This document shows, piece by piece, positions 35,620 to 45,358 of a stretch of 64,000 nucleotides of DNA. Numbering within the stretch: the stretch's first letter is position 1; each line of letters opens with the position of its first letter. The stretch lies in assembly GCA_963803125.1 (NCBI GenBank), contig CAWDLR010000003.1, positions 1,178,001-1,242,000 on the forward strand, written 5' to 3'. Origin of the DNA: G963675935 sp963803125. GTDB lineage: Bacteria > Planctomycetota > Planctomycetia > Pirellulales > Thermoguttaceae. The notes under the pieces are model-generated. The model had not been told where the DNA came from, made no database searches, and was given only the letters and a program-made list of their open reading frames with translations. Position numbers and translations under genes: made by a program.

Positions 35620-36963
35620 ATGGCCAACGCAAGGAAGCGGGCCCGCCAACGACGGCGGGCGAAATCGTTGATCGGCTCGATGCGAGAGTTTCTCACGCCG
35701 GAAGTTTTCAAGCAAGTCCGAAATGCTCCAAAACGCAGGAAATGCCCGCGTTGGGACTTGCATCCTTTGCTTTACATCATCATCCTGACGACCTATTGCT
35801 GTGGCGACAGCCTCCCGGAAAAGTTTGAAGCCGCCAGAATGTTCTATGTCGCCAGTTGTCCAAAACGAAAACGGCCGGGCCAGCACTTTTCCGGCTTTGA
35901 AAAGGCCATCGCCAAACTTCCCATGCCCATCCTGCGGGCGTTGGCGGCGGCCCTGCGCCACGGATGGAAGTCATTTTCGGCAATCAGTGGAAAGTGGGAA
36001 ACTTCATCCCCTTTGGCTGTGATGGCACGCGGCAGACGTGTCCCCGCACCGAGGAACTGGAGCAACGCTTGGGAAGCGGCGGCAAAGAGGATTCGTCACC
36101 GACGATCTGGAACACCTCGATCGTGCATCTTACCTTGGGCATTCCCTTTTGCTGGCGATTGGGGAAGGGGGGCAAAGCCAGCGAACGAAGTCACCTCATG
36201 TACATGCTGCGTTGGCTGCCAGCGGCGGCGTTGGTGGTGGCCGACGCGGGATATGTGGGCTACAACGTGGCCGCGACCATGATCTTGGCGAACGTGTCCT
36301 TTCTCATCCGCATGTCCTCCAAGGCCACCTTTTACAGCGAAACCCAGGAACTGTTGGAGGAGTTCCGCGAAGGGATTGTCTATTATTGGCCGAAGAGCCA
36401 GCAGGAGGACGGCAAGCCGCCGATTCGCGGCCGATTGCTGCGGATTCACAGTTGCCGTCATAAGGTGGACGTTCTGGCTGTTTACGAACGTGGAAGATGC
36501 GAAGCAGCTATCCTTGGAGATGGCGGGAACTTGTTATCGTTGGAGGTGGGAAAACGAGGGATTTTTCAGAACCTACAAGCGAACCTTGAAGAAAGTGGCG
36601 TTGATGAGTCGGACGCTACGGCTAGTGCATCGCGAGGCAGAGGCTTCGATGATCGCAACGCAGTTATTGCTTTGTCAAGGCGCGTTGGCGATGCCGGCAC
36701 CGCCGAAAGACAGCCTCCCGATAATGTGCAGCCCACGGGGGGTGTTGCTGGAGGTGCGTCGTGACATGTTAGGCCGTAGGGAATCCAAGCCATTTCGTGA
36801 AAGGATTGCCCGAGCGCAACGCGAACGGCGTGTGCGTACCAGCCCGAAACAGAAGCGGGAATGGCCGCGTCGCAAAGCTCACACGGCGCCACACCCGCCG
36901 GTCTTGCTGCGGCTGACAGAAGAACAGAAAGTCAAGATTCAACAACAGTTACAAGCGGCATAA
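35620..36963 (+). pseudogene. IS4-family transposase, broken by two frameshifts
   Basis: Three consecutive frames together give one transposase of about 447 residues. Frame 1 from 35620 (MANARKRARQRRRAKSLIGSMREFLTPEVF...) gives way near 35990 to a second frame (VGNFIPFGCDGTRQTC, the first catalytic Asp; VVADAGYVGY, the second). Near 36475 it gives way to a third (WLFTNVEDAKQLS..., YRWRWENEGFFRTYK). That last motif is Y-x2-R-x3-E-x6-K, the IS4 signature with the catalytic Glu. It ends ...EEQKVKIQQQLQAA. Each shift is a single-base indel (one short near 35990, one extra near 36475). No terminal repeats found. Dead element. Confidence 0.85.
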
Positions 36964-37042
36964 CACAGTAAACTGGAAATGGCATTGCGTGCCACGTAGA
37001 TTGGACAACTGACCGGCCCTGGCCTCGGCCCTGAAAAAGTTG

Positions 37043-37070
37043 TTGCAAAATTCCTGCGCCCTGGTATACT
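37043..37070 (+). promoter_or_regulatory. Probable promoter of the first DUF1559 gene
   Basis: TTGCAA (37043-37048), 16-base spacer, TATACT (37065-37070). A second AT-rich TATAAT lies at 37122-37127 just before the start codon. Confidence 0.55.
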
Positions 37071-37135
37071 TTTAGACGGTCGAGATCAAGAAGGGTTCGC
37101 TGTGTGGGAGATGTACTTCTAGTATAATATTATAA

Positions 37136-38197
37136 ATGCCCTTGTGGAATCGTCAAATGAACACCGCTAGGAAAGTGGTTTGGGCGCACCGGAAACAGCC
37201 CGCGTTCACGCTCGTCGAACTGCTGGTAGTCATCACGATTATCGGTATCTTGATCGCACTGTTGCTGCCGGCCGTGCAGGCGGCGCGGGAAGCGGCAAGG
37301 CGGGCCCAGTGCTCTAACAATCTCAAGCAACTCTCGCTCGCGTGTTTGCAGCACGAACATGCGATTGGCTGGTTTCCCACCGGCGGCTGGGGATATCCAT
37401 GGGTAGGCGATCCAGACCGTGCCTTTGGCGTAAAACAGCCCGGCGGCTGGTGCTATAACGTCTTGCCGTTCATCGAGCAGCAGCCGTTGCACGACTTGGG
37501 AGCGGGGGCTACAAGCGATGCTCAGCGAATTGCCGCGAACGTGGTTCGCGTCGCGACCCCGCTGACGGTGTTTACCTGCCCGTCACGGCGGCCGCCGACC
37601 GTGTTGCCGGTTGGTTGCGTTTCCTTTTACTGCACCGGCATGACCGGCCACTTTAGCTCCTGCTATGTCGCGAACGCGGGCGAATGCGACATGTACCTCA
37701 TCACGTCTGTTGCCACGTATGCCCTCCCGGGAAGCTTTGCGCAAGGCGACAATCCCACATTCTGGAATCCGGCTTTTGGCCACTTCAGTGGCGTCTGCAT
37801 CACTCATAGCACGGTGAGAATGGCAGACATTACCGACGGCGCCTCCAATACCTTGCTGCTGGGCGAGAAGTATGTCAATCCCGACAATTATCTGACCGGC
37901 CAGGACCCCGGGGACGACTGGAACTTCATGACCGGCTGTCAAGACGACATTGTCCGAGGTTGCGGCAGCGCGGCGGACGGAGCCGCGTATTTTCCGCGCA
38001 CGCCGATGCAGGACACGCCGGGTTATGCCGGTTCCATGGGTTGCACCCTGTATTTTGGCAGCGCCCACAGCGACACGCTTAATATGTCGCTATGCGACGG
38101 TTCGGTCCGTGGCATCGCCTATACCATCGATCCCGAGACCTTCCGCCGCTTGTCCAACCGCATGGACGAACTGCCGATCGACGCGAAGGCGTTCTGA
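37136..38197 (+). CDS. DUF1559 domain protein with type IV pilin-like N-terminus, copy 1
   Basis: 353 residues (or 346 from the ATG at 37157, which is equally plausible; neither has a strong ribosome site). After a basic leader, FTLVELLVVITIIGILIALLLPAVQAAREAARRAQCSNNLKQL is the prepilin N-methylation motif followed by the hydrophobic helix and the DUF1559 extension, so it is processed by a prepilin peptidase. The DUF1559 domain follows with the C-terminal H-x9-DG motif (SAHSDTLNMSLCDGSVRGIAYTID). DUF1559 pseudopilin-like proteins are hugely expanded in planctomycetes; their function is not established. Paralogous to the next gene. Confidence 0.93.
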   Translation: MPLWNRQMNTARKVVWAHRKQPAFTLVELLVVITIIGILIALLLPAVQAAREAARRAQCSNNLKQLSLACLQHEHAIGWFPTGGWGYPWVGDPDRAFGVKQPGGWCYNVLPFIEQQPLHDLGAGATSDAQRIAANVVRVATPLTVFTCPSRRPPTVLPVGCVSFYCTGMTGHFSSCYVANAGECDMYLITSVATYALPGSFAQGDNPTFWNPAFGHFSGVCITHSTVRMADITDGASNTLLLGEKYVNPDNYLTGQDPGDDWNFMTGCQDDIVRGCGSAADGAAYFPRTPMQDTPGYAGSMGCTLYFGSAHSDTLNMSLCDGSVRGIAYTIDPETFRRLSNRMDELPIDAKAF

Positions 38198-38486
38198 CGG
38201 AGTTTACGCTTTTCCGTATTTCAGCGAGCCGTTCTTGCCCCAGGATGCTGACGGAAGGTCATTGTTTGATAGCCAGTTGCGCGCAAACCGAGAGGACTGG
38301 CGATTCCGGCCGTGATACGATGGATTTTGGGGCCGTCTTGCATTTTGCGGGGGGGACATTCCACCTGTCTTCCGCCATAGCTTTCAACGAGAGGAAGGCC
38401 CTGTTGTGGAGAGGAAGGCGGAGAGCACCCACGAGCGGATTCTTGCGGTCTTTTTTCTATTTTCTTCCCAGCGTCGCGAGGCAGCC
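38198..38486. other. Intergenic region between the DUF1559 genes
   Basis: 289 bases with no recognised gene; no clear promoter read. Confidence 0.4.
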
Positions 38487-39562
38487 ATGAACACGCTCGA
38501 CCACGAATTGCCGGTTGGCAGTCGAACACGGACCGGTTTCACCCTTGTAGAGCTGTTGGTAGTCATCACGATCATCGGCATCCTGATCGCGCTGTTGCTG
38601 CCGGCGGTGCAGGCGGCTCGTGAAGCCGCAAGAAAAGTGCAGTGCAACAACAATCTGAAACAACTCTCCCTGGCTTGTCTGCGCACGAGCAAGCCTATGG
38701 CTTCCTCCCTTCCGGCGGCTGGGGATATTGCTGGGTCGGCGATCCGGATCGCGGCTTCGCGAAGGACCAGCCGGGCGGATGGGTTTACAACATCCTGCCC
38801 TACATCGAACAACAACCGTTGCATGACTTGGGAATTGGCCATCCTACTGAGTCGGGGAGCGACGTTGCGGCTCGCGTGCAAGCGAACCAGATACGCCTCG
38901 TATCGCCGCTGACGCAATTCACATGTCCTACGCGAAGGGCAACGATCGTGCTACCCTTCATTTCTGGTCTTGCGCCCAATTACTGCGGCGGCAGTTTGAG
39001 TGGCCACACGGGTTCCTGCTATGCCGCCAATTTGGGAGACAGCAATGATTTAGTGTGGTGGTGGGTGCCTGGCAATTACGCCGCGGCTGCAAGCTTCGCA
39101 TGGCCGAGCACCGGGACGGCGCCCGTCCCGCCGAGCACTGACCCCGGCCATAACATCAGGGGGGTCTGCTATTGTCGCAGCCACGTCACGATAGCGATGA
39201 TTACCGACGGGGTCTCCAACACTTACCTGTTGGGTGAAAAGCCCGTCAACCCAGATTGCTACACCGAGGGCCATGATGGCGGGGATGACTGGAGCATGTT
39301 CAGCGGCCATCAGGACGACATTGTGCGATCCGTAGGTTTTCCCGACCCGAGCAACGCCGGATCGTTCGTCTATTATCCACCCATGCAGGACACGCCTGGC
39401 GTCAACGACTATTCGGGTTTCGGCAGCGCACACGCCGACGGCCTGCACATGTCGATGTGCGACGGCTCGGTTCACTGGGTGAACTACACGATCGACCCCG
39501 AGGTCCACCGTCGCCTGGGCAACCGCGAAGACGGCCTGCCGGTTGACGCGAAAGCCCTCTGA
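38487..39562 (+). pseudogene. DUF1559 domain protein, copy 2, single-base deletion after the pilin helix
   Basis: The ATG at 38487 starts MNTLDHELPVGSRTRTGFTLVELLVVITIIGILIALLLPAVQAAREAARKVQCNNNLKQLSLACL, then a base is missing near 38682. Copy 1 has TTGCAGCACGAAC here; this copy has CTGCGCACGAGC, so CTG-CAG became CTG-CG. The correct frame resumes as HEQAYGFLPSGGWGYCWVGDPDRG and continues to the DUF1559 H-x9-DG motif (SAHADGLHMSMCDGSVHWVNYTID) and stop at 39562. Corrected length is about 358 residues. Except for this indel it looks functional; recent loss, phase variation or an assembly error are all possible. Confidence 0.85.
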
Positions 39563-39584
39563 TTGTAGACGCCCAACCGAACCT

Positions 39585-39659
39585 GTACTCCTCACGCTCC
39601 GCGTGAGGGGAAGTGGGAGCAGGACCGCTGATCGATTCACGCGGAGCGTGAAGAGTACG
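39585..39659. repeat. Palindromic repeat (GTACTCTTCACGCTCCGCGTGA type)
   Basis: Left arm GTACTCCTCACGCTCCGCGT (from 39585) is mirrored by ACGCGGAGCGTGAAGAGTAC (39640-39659). The same unit reappears as two direct copies at 44006-44060. Confidence 0.85.
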
Positions 39660-39681
39660 TTTCGCCGTCGCGGCTTCGCCG

Positions 39682-41832
39682 CTACTCGTCGGCGTAGACC
39701 CGCGTGCTCTCTTCCTTGGTGACCGGGGTTTGCATGTCGTCGGTCATGAGTTGGAAACGGGTGCGGAGGTCGCCGGCCCTGATGGCCTTCGCGCGGACGC
39801 GGTAGGTGGTGTCGGCCTTTGGCGGCAGTTGCGGGAGGCCGTCGAACGTGATGCGGTTGCCTTCCAGCAGGTGCCGCGTTGGGCCGTCGGCCGCCGTCGG
39901 CTGGAGCTCCGCCGGCAGGTCGATGGTCAACCGCACGTTGGCCGACGCCTTCGATCCCTGATTCACCACGTGAACCTCGAAGGTGGTTTCACCGCCGACT
40001 TCGAGCGGATCGACCGTGTCGGACACTTGGAAGAGGATCGCGGCGATCCCCTCGACCAGCACCGGCTGTTCCTTCTCGACGCGCAGGCCCTTTTCGGCCG
40101 TGCCGCGGAGCTTCAGCGCATGTTGGCCGGGCTCGATCGGCATGGTGACCAGCTCGACGCTTCCGGTTTCGTTGGCGGGCAGTTCTTCCAGCCGCCAATG
40201 CACGGTCCGCGTCGCCTCTTCGTAGTAGCCGGCGTTATTGGCCTTCATGAACTTCAGGCCCGGCGGCAATTGGGCCACCAGATCGACCCCCTTGGCCGCC
40301 GCCGTGCCGGGGTTGCTCACCGACAACTGGTACGTCGCCTGCCGCTCCAGGTAGCGGCGTTTCGGCCCTTCGACCGCAACGTCCAACTGCGGGGCCAGCA
40401 CCTGCAACTTGCACTGGTTCTCGGCGCGGAGCGAGCCGTCGCCGCGGGCGCTCAGCAAGTTGGTGGCCACGCCGGGGCGGGCCGCCACCAAGGGCAGATC
40501 GAGCTTGCGGCTTTCGCCGGGCTTCAGATCGCCCACCTGATATTCCAACTCGGCCCCTGCCGGGTGCTGCAACCCCGGCGGAATCTGCTCCAGCAGCACC
40601 ACCCCCGTGGCAATGCCCGTGCCGGGGTTCGAAACCGTGATCGACATCATCACCTGTTCGCCGATCATCACCTGGTTCGGGGCCTTGGTCTCAAGGACCA
40701 ATTGCGGCCGGGTGACGACGCTGCGGGCCGAGGCATCGGCGCCGAAATGCACTGTGGCTACGCTGCCGATCTCGCCTTCGGCCGTCGGCACGATCTGCAT
40801 CTCGACCTTCGTCTCTTCGCCGGGTTTGATGGTTCCCAGCGTCCAAACCAATTCGCCGCGCAGCCCGCGCTTCGCCTCGGGCACAGTGGCGAGCAATCGG
40901 GCCCCGCGCGGCACCTGGTCGTAGACTTCCACTTCGCAGGCGGGAATCGGGCCGGTGTTGCGAATCGTCACGCGGAACGTGGCTGGCTTGCCCATCTGCA
41001 CCTCCCGCGGGGCAAACTTCTGGATCGCCAATTGCGGGCTTTGCACGCCTTCCAGCCGCGAGTCGCCCGGCTGGCCGACGCCCTCCCCCTCGACGGCAAC
41101 CTCGCGGGGACGATCAATGGCGGGCGTGCCGAAGTTGTTGCGTTCGGGCGTCCCAAAACTGTTCCGCGTGACGGTCGGCGGCGCGAGATTTTCGCGGTTC
41201 ATCGCCACCGGTCCGAGATTCTCGCGACTCGCGCCCGGCTGTCCGAAGCTCTCCCGTCTTGGTGCGGCTGCCGACATCGGGTTGGCCGGAATCGCCGATG
41301 GATCGGTGCGAAGCCGCGGCGGCTCCTGCATGTCCGGCGGCGAAACGGCCGGCAGGCTCGTGCCCGCCGGCGCGGCATACCGGCCGCCGGGACGGCCCGC
41401 GCTGTCATCGCGAAATGCCGACCCGGCAAATCGTTCATTGTTCGGCCCGGCCGACCCGGCAGCGTTCAACGCCGGTCCCGCCTCCGCCGAGCCCGAGACG
41501 CTCGACCGCGGCCCATAACGGGATGGCGCCCGCTCAGGGTCATTGCGAGGTGGCGGCAGTCTGCCGGCCGGGGCGTTGCCAGTCGTGTTTCCTGCGTCGG
41601 CCGAGCCCGCGGTAGCCGCGGGCGGCTCACGCCGGTTCTGAAGGCCGAAGGGATCGTTGGCCGGCGGGCGGCTGGAGGCCGACTCTTCGGGCGCGGTTGT
41701 CGCGTCGTCTGCCGTTGACGAGCCGCGGAGTGGATTCCCGCTGTCATTTCCACGTTGGGCGTTCGCAATCGTGATCCATCCCAACGCCACTACGGTTCCC
41801 AATACGGCAAGCCTGACGAGGAGAACTTTCAT
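39682..41832 (-). CDS. Secreted DUF11-repeat (COG1361-type) protein
   Basis: 716 residues from the ATG at 41832, with GGGGA upstream on the minus strand. A signal peptide (about 1-26, ending NAQRG) leads into about 240 residues of low-complexity Pro/Ala/Asn/Arg-rich linker with repeats such as NNFGTPAI and RENLGPVA. Then four immunoglobulin-like DUF11 domains follow, each with 'PxxvxxGexvxfxvxVxNxGxxxaxxVxlxdxlPxgl' (for example QMGKPATFRVTIRNTGPIPACEVEVYDQVPRGARLL). This family is common in planctomycete surface proteins and probably forms extended stalks. The C-terminus (REESTRVYADE) shows no sorting signal. The frame extends far upstream but without coding character there. Confidence 0.87.
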   Translation of the reverse strand: MKVLLVRLAVLGTVVALGWITIANAQRGNDSGNPLRGSSTADDATTAPEESASSRPPANDPFGLQNRREPPAATAGSADAGNTTGNAPAGRLPPPRNDPERAPSRYGPRSSVSGSAEAGPALNAAGSAGPNNERFAGSAFRDDSAGRPGGRYAAPAGTSLPAVSPPDMQEPPRLRTDPSAIPANPMSAAAPRRESFGQPGASRENLGPVAMNRENLAPPTVTRNSFGTPERNNFGTPAIDRPREVAVEGEGVGQPGDSRLEGVQSPQLAIQKFAPREVQMGKPATFRVTIRNTGPIPACEVEVYDQVPRGARLLATVPEAKRGLRGELVWTLGTIKPGEETKVEMQIVPTAEGEIGSVATVHFGADASARSVVTRPQLVLETKAPNQVMIGEQVMMSITVSNPGTGIATGVVLLEQIPPGLQHPAGAELEYQVGDLKPGESRKLDLPLVAARPGVATNLLSARGDGSLRAENQCKLQVLAPQLDVAVEGPKRRYLERQATYQLSVSNPGTAAAKGVDLVAQLPPGLKFMKANNAGYYEEATRTVHWRLEELPANETGSVELVTMPIEPGQHALKLRGTAEKGLRVEKEQPVLVEGIAAILFQVSDTVDPLEVGGETTFEVHVVNQGSKASANVRLTIDLPAELQPTAADGPTRHLLEGNRITFDGLPQLPPKADTTYRVRAKAIRAGDLRTRFQLMTDDMQTPVTKEESTRVYADE

Positions 41833-42144
41833 AGCGATTCCCCATTCCGAGGGGGTATGTGCGAATGAAAAAGGTGCCTTGCGGCGAGACAAGCGGGGCG
41901 GTTCATACCAAAAACCACCGCCGCCGAGAAGGCCAGTTTTTTCCACGTGAAAAGCGGCAAGATTTGACGGCTGCGCAAGAGAATGGAGAATGATGAGTTC
42001 TCTTTTACCGGTTATGCGGGCTTTGCCGATATTGCCGATATTCGCGGATTTAATCGAAGTGCCGGTTTTGAGCCCGTCACGGCTGGGCAAGCCCCAGAAA
42101 CGCAGCCGAGTACGGCACCATTCAGAAGCCGGGGCAGTTGAAAC

Positions 42145-43944
42145 ATGGGCACTCGCGCCATCGTCTCTGCTAGGATGCAAGGCTTCCGCCGCCCCGACGA
42201 AGCGGCCGGCGGCAGCGTCATTGTTTCTCGACAAGCAGCCCGCACTTCTCGCCACACGGCGCACACGAGTAACAGCGTGTCCGGTGGGGCAGACATTCCT
42301 GTCTGCCCAATGCCCGCGATCTCTTGCGGCAGACAAGAATGTCTGCCCCACCGTAGCGAGAAATGTCTGCCCCACCGCAGAAAGAAGTGCCGGCCGGCCC
42401 GTCGCTTGCCGCGTCCGCTGGGGCTCGTCGCCCTGTGGCTGCTTAGCCTTGCCGGTTGCACCTCGTTTAGCGAATACGTTCACAACGGTTTCAAGGTCGG
42501 GCCGAACTACACGCCGCCGCAGGCCCCCGTCGCTCAGCATTGGATCGATGCCGGCGACGTCCGCATCCGCAGCGAGGCGGCCGACGATAGCTGCTGGTGG
42601 GCCGTCTTCAACGATCCGCTGCTGAATTGCCTCGTGCAGACCGCCTATCATCAGAACCTGACGCTGCGCGAGGCGGGTTGCCGCGTGTTGCAGGCCCGGG
42701 CCGAACGCGGCATCGCCGTCGGCGAGCTGTTTCCCCAGTCGCAAGTAATGAACGGCGATTACAGCCGCCACGGCGTCAGCGAAAACGTCGCCAATCGCTC
42801 GGCCACGCCGCAACGCTGGTTCAGCCAGTGGGACTACGGTTTTGGCCTGGCGTGGGAACTCGACTTCTGGGGCCGATTCCGTCGGGCGGTCGAAGTGGCC
42901 GATGCCCAGCTCGACGCCTCGATCGACAACTACGACGACGTGCTCGTGATCCTGGTAAGCGACGTGGCCAGCCAGTACGTCGAGATTCGCATGTTGCAAG
43001 AGAAACTGGCCTTCGCCTGCAAGATGGTCGGCCTCCAGCGCCAGTCGCTGGCGATCGCCACGGCCAAGTTCAAGGGCGGGCAAGTGAGCAAGGTCGACGT
43101 GAACCAGTCGCAAAGCGACGTATCGACCACCGAAGCCCTGATTCACGAGTTGGAAATTTCGCTCCGCAAGGCGACCGATCAGCTCTGCATTCTGCTCGGC
43201 CGGCCCGCGATCGACCTGATACCCGTCCTGGGCGAGGGACCGATCCCGACGGCGCCGCCGGAAGTGGCGGTAGGCATTCCCGCCCAGTTGATCTGTCGCC
43301 GACCCGACATCCGCCGCGCCGAGCGGCTGGCCGCGGCCGAGTGCGCCAAAATCGGAATTGCCGTGGCCGATTTCTATCCGCAAATCAGCGTGGATGCCTC
43401 GTTCGGCTGGTCATCGCAATACCTGACCGACCTGTTTTCGCAGAACTCGCTGCGCGGCACGGTCGGCCCGGCGTTCCAATGGTCGATCCTCAACTACGGC
43501 CGCATCGTCAACAACGTGCGGGCCCAGGACGCGCGGTTCCAACAGCAGGTGGCCAACTATCAGCAAACCGTGCTCAAGGCCGGCGCGGAAGTCGAAGACG
43601 GGCTGGTCACGTTCTTGCGGGCGAAGCTCCGCGAGCGCGATTTGGCCACCGCCGTCCGCACCGAAACCGACGCCATGATCGAAGTGCTCAGCCAATACCA
43701 GGGCGGCATGATCGATTATAACCGCGTCGCCCTGATCCAGGAGCGGCTGGTCGAGCGGCAACAGACGCTGGCGGAAGCCCAGGCCGAGATCGCCCAGGGG
43801 CTCGTCCAGACCTACCGAGCATTGGGCGGCGGCTGGCAGATTCGCTGCGCCCCCGGCATGGTGGTTCCCATTGAAACGCCCCCGCTTCCACCCTCGCAGC
43901 CCATGCCGACCGAACGCATCCCAACGCCGCCGCCGACGCCGTGA
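42145..43944 (+). CDS. TolC/NodT-family outer-membrane efflux lipoprotein with a repeat-derived N-terminus
   Basis: The efflux domain is clear: signal segment LGLVALWLLSLAGC (lipobox Cys near base 42457), then NGFKVGPNYTPPQAPVAQHWIDAG and the two OEP repeats (about WWAVFNDPLLNCLVQTAYHQNLTLREA and RRPDIRRAERLAAAECAKIGIAVADFYPQI). Pro-rich C-terminus. In-frame ATGs are at 42145, 42175 and 42310, all of which put 50-104 residues before the lipobox Cys, too many for a normal signal peptide. That extra region is the translation of palindromic repeats (VCPMPAISCGRQECLPHRSEKCLPH). The natural start may be a non-ATG (for example TTG near 42409), so the real protein probably begins there. No RND pump or membrane-fusion gene is adjacent. 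Confidence 0.88.
   Translation: MGTRAIVSARMQGFRRPDEAAGGSVIVSRQAARTSRHTAHTSNSVSGGADIPVCPMPAISCGRQECLPHRSEKCLPHRRKKCRPARRLPRPLGLVALWLLSLAGCTSFSEYVHNGFKVGPNYTPPQAPVAQHWIDAGDVRIRSEAADDSCWWAVFNDPLLNCLVQTAYHQNLTLREAGCRVLQARAERGIAVGELFPQSQVMNGDYSRHGVSENVANRSATPQRWFSQWDYGFGLAWELDFWGRFRRAVEVADAQLDASIDNYDDVLVILVSDVASQYVEIRMLQEKLAFACKMVGLQRQSLAIATAKFKGGQVSKVDVNQSQSDVSTTEALIHELEISLRKATDQLCILLGRPAIDLIPVLGEGPIPTAPPEVAVGIPAQLICRRPDIRRAERLAAAECAKIGIAVADFYPQISVDASFGWSSQYLTDLFSQNSLRGTVGPAFQWSILNYGRIVNNVRAQDARFQQQVANYQQTVLKAGAEVEDGLVTFLRAKLRERDLATAVRTETDAMIEVLSQYQGGMIDYNRVALIQERLVERQQTLAEAQAEIAQGLVQTYRALGGGWQIRCAPGMVVPIETPPLPPSQPMPTERIPTPPPTP
42283..42376. repeat. GTGGGGCAGACATTCCTGTC-type palindrome in and before the TolC-like gene
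   Basis: Left arm GGTGGGGCAGACATTCCTGT (42283-42308 in full), mirrored at 42328-42352, with a third partial copy AATGTCTGCCCCACC at 42362-42376. Same family as the inner repeats at 7051, 61272 and 63655. It is read through in frame by the efflux gene. Confidence 0.85.
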
Positions 43945-44131
43945 AGAGGGGCTAGGGGCTGGGGACTAGGGGCTAGGGGCCAGGAAGCGGAGTTTCTGAC
44001 TGAATGTACTCTTCACGCTCCGCCTGAAGCAACCACGTACTCTTCACGCTCCGCGTGAAGCGATTTGCGGGCTCGCTCTCCTCGGCGAGGGGCCGGAGGC
44101 TAGGGGATTGAACGCCCGGGACCGGAGCCGA
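43945..44131. repeat. Short tandem repeats and direct copies of the GTACTCTTCACGCTCC unit
   Basis: GGGGCTAGGGGCTGGGGACTA-type repeat units (43950-43981), then two direct copies of GTACTCTTCACGCTCCGC (44006 and 44037). No gene. Confidence 0.7.
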
Positions 44132-45358
44132 TTACTTCCGGCCTTGCTGCTCAGAGGCTTTCAGTTCTTTTGCTTTTGCAAGGTCTGCCTCGGCTTTAGC
44201 GCTTTCGCCTTTTTTGACATACGCGACGCTACGGCTCTCGTAGGCCCTGGCAGACTTGGGGCAAAGTCGAATGGCTTCGCTGCAATCGGCGATTGCCTTG
44301 TCGTTTTCGCCTTTGGCCCGATAAGCCTCGCCGCGGGTGACGTAGCTGTTGGAATCCCCGGGATCGAGCCGAATCGCTTCCGTAGTGTCGGCGATCGCCC
44401 TGCTATACTCGTGTATGGCCAGGTAGGTGGCCCCGCGGTTGCTGTAGGCCCTGGAGAACTGGGGACTGAGCCGAATCGCGCGGGTGCAGTCGGAGATGGC
44501 CTTTTCGTATTGGCCCTTGCCCAGATAGGCAGCCCCGCGGCCGTCGTAAGCGGCAGACCAGTCGGGATCGAGCCGAATCGACTGGGTGTAATCGGCGATG
44601 GCCTTATCGTTATCGCCTTTGGCCCGATAGGCCTCGCCGCGGTTGAGGTAGCCGGCGGTCTGATCGGGAGCAAGTCGAATAACCTCCGTCGAATTGGCAA
44701 TCGCTTTGTCGAATTCACTCTTGCCCAGATAGGCGATGCCGCGGGTGATGTAGGCCTGGAGGTAGCTGGGATCGAGGCGAATCGCTTCGGTGCAGTCGCT
44801 GATGGCGTTGTCCAGTTCGCCCTTGCACAGATAGGCGGCCCCGCGGTCGTGGTGCACTCCGGCAAAGCTGGGATCAAGGCGAAGGGTCTCCGAGAAATCG
44901 GCGATCGCCTTGTCATAGTCGCCGAGGTGCGAATAGGCTGAGGCACGGCCGTAGCGGAGTGAGGGGGCCTTGGGCTGAAGGCGAATCGCTTCGCTGCAAT
45001 CGGCAATCGCCTTGTCATTCTCGCCTTTGTGCAAATAGGCGGCCCCGCGAGTCGTATGGGCCAGGGCGAAGTTCGGATCAAGGCGAATCGCCTGCGTCAG
45101 ATCGGCGATTGCCTTGTCAAACTCGCCTTTGTCCAGATAGGCGGCCCCGCGGTGCTCGTAGGCCGCAGCCGACTTCGGTGCAAGGCGAATCGCCTCGGTA
45201 AAATGGTGCACCGCCGCGTCGAAATCGTTGTTGTCGGCGGCTTGCATCCCTGCTTGCATCGCCCTGTCTTCCCGCGACTTATCGTTGCCGGCCTGTCCGC
45301 CCACGGCGTTCGCTACGCCAATCGCCAAAATGCAAATGAAACAGAATGTGGTTCGCAT
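44132..45358 (-). CDS. Secreted TPR-repeat protein
   Basis: 408 residues. AAGGAG ribosome site 10 bases upstream. Signal peptide (about 1-22, ending NAVGG), then about ten tetratricopeptide repeats of 34 residues (for example AYEHRGAAYLDKGEFDKAIADLTQAIRLDP). The regularity (KAIADxTxAIRLDP) shows recent internal duplication; repeat-to-repeat DNA identity is high, so the locus may vary in copy number. Ends in a charged coil (AEADLAKAKELKASEQQGRK). Probably a periplasmic scaffold; partners unknown. Confidence 0.92.
   Translation of the reverse strand: MRTTFCFICILAIGVANAVGGQAGNDKSREDRAMQAGMQAADNNDFDAAVHHFTEAIRLAPKSAAAYEHRGAAYLDKGEFDKAIADLTQAIRLDPNFALAHTTRGAAYLHKGENDKAIADCSEAIRLQPKAPSLRYGRASAYSHLGDYDKAIADFSETLRLDPSFAGVHHDRGAAYLCKGELDNAISDCTEAIRLDPSYLQAYITRGIAYLGKSEFDKAIANSTEVIRLAPDQTAGYLNRGEAYRAKGDNDKAIADYTQSIRLDPDWSAAYDGRGAAYLGKGQYEKAISDCTRAIRLSPQFSRAYSNRGATYLAIHEYSRAIADTTEAIRLDPGDSNSYVTRGEAYRAKGENDKAIADCSEAIRLCPKSARAYESRSVAYVKKGESAKAEADLAKAKELKASEQQGRK

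Noticed and set aside
39730..41718. Long plus-strand frame opposite the DUF11 gene
   Set aside because: Antisense of repetitive Ig-like domains; composition is typical of a shadow frame.
42597..43721. Arg-rich second frame within the TolC-like gene
   Set aside because: Same-strand shadow; the other frame has full OEP motifs.
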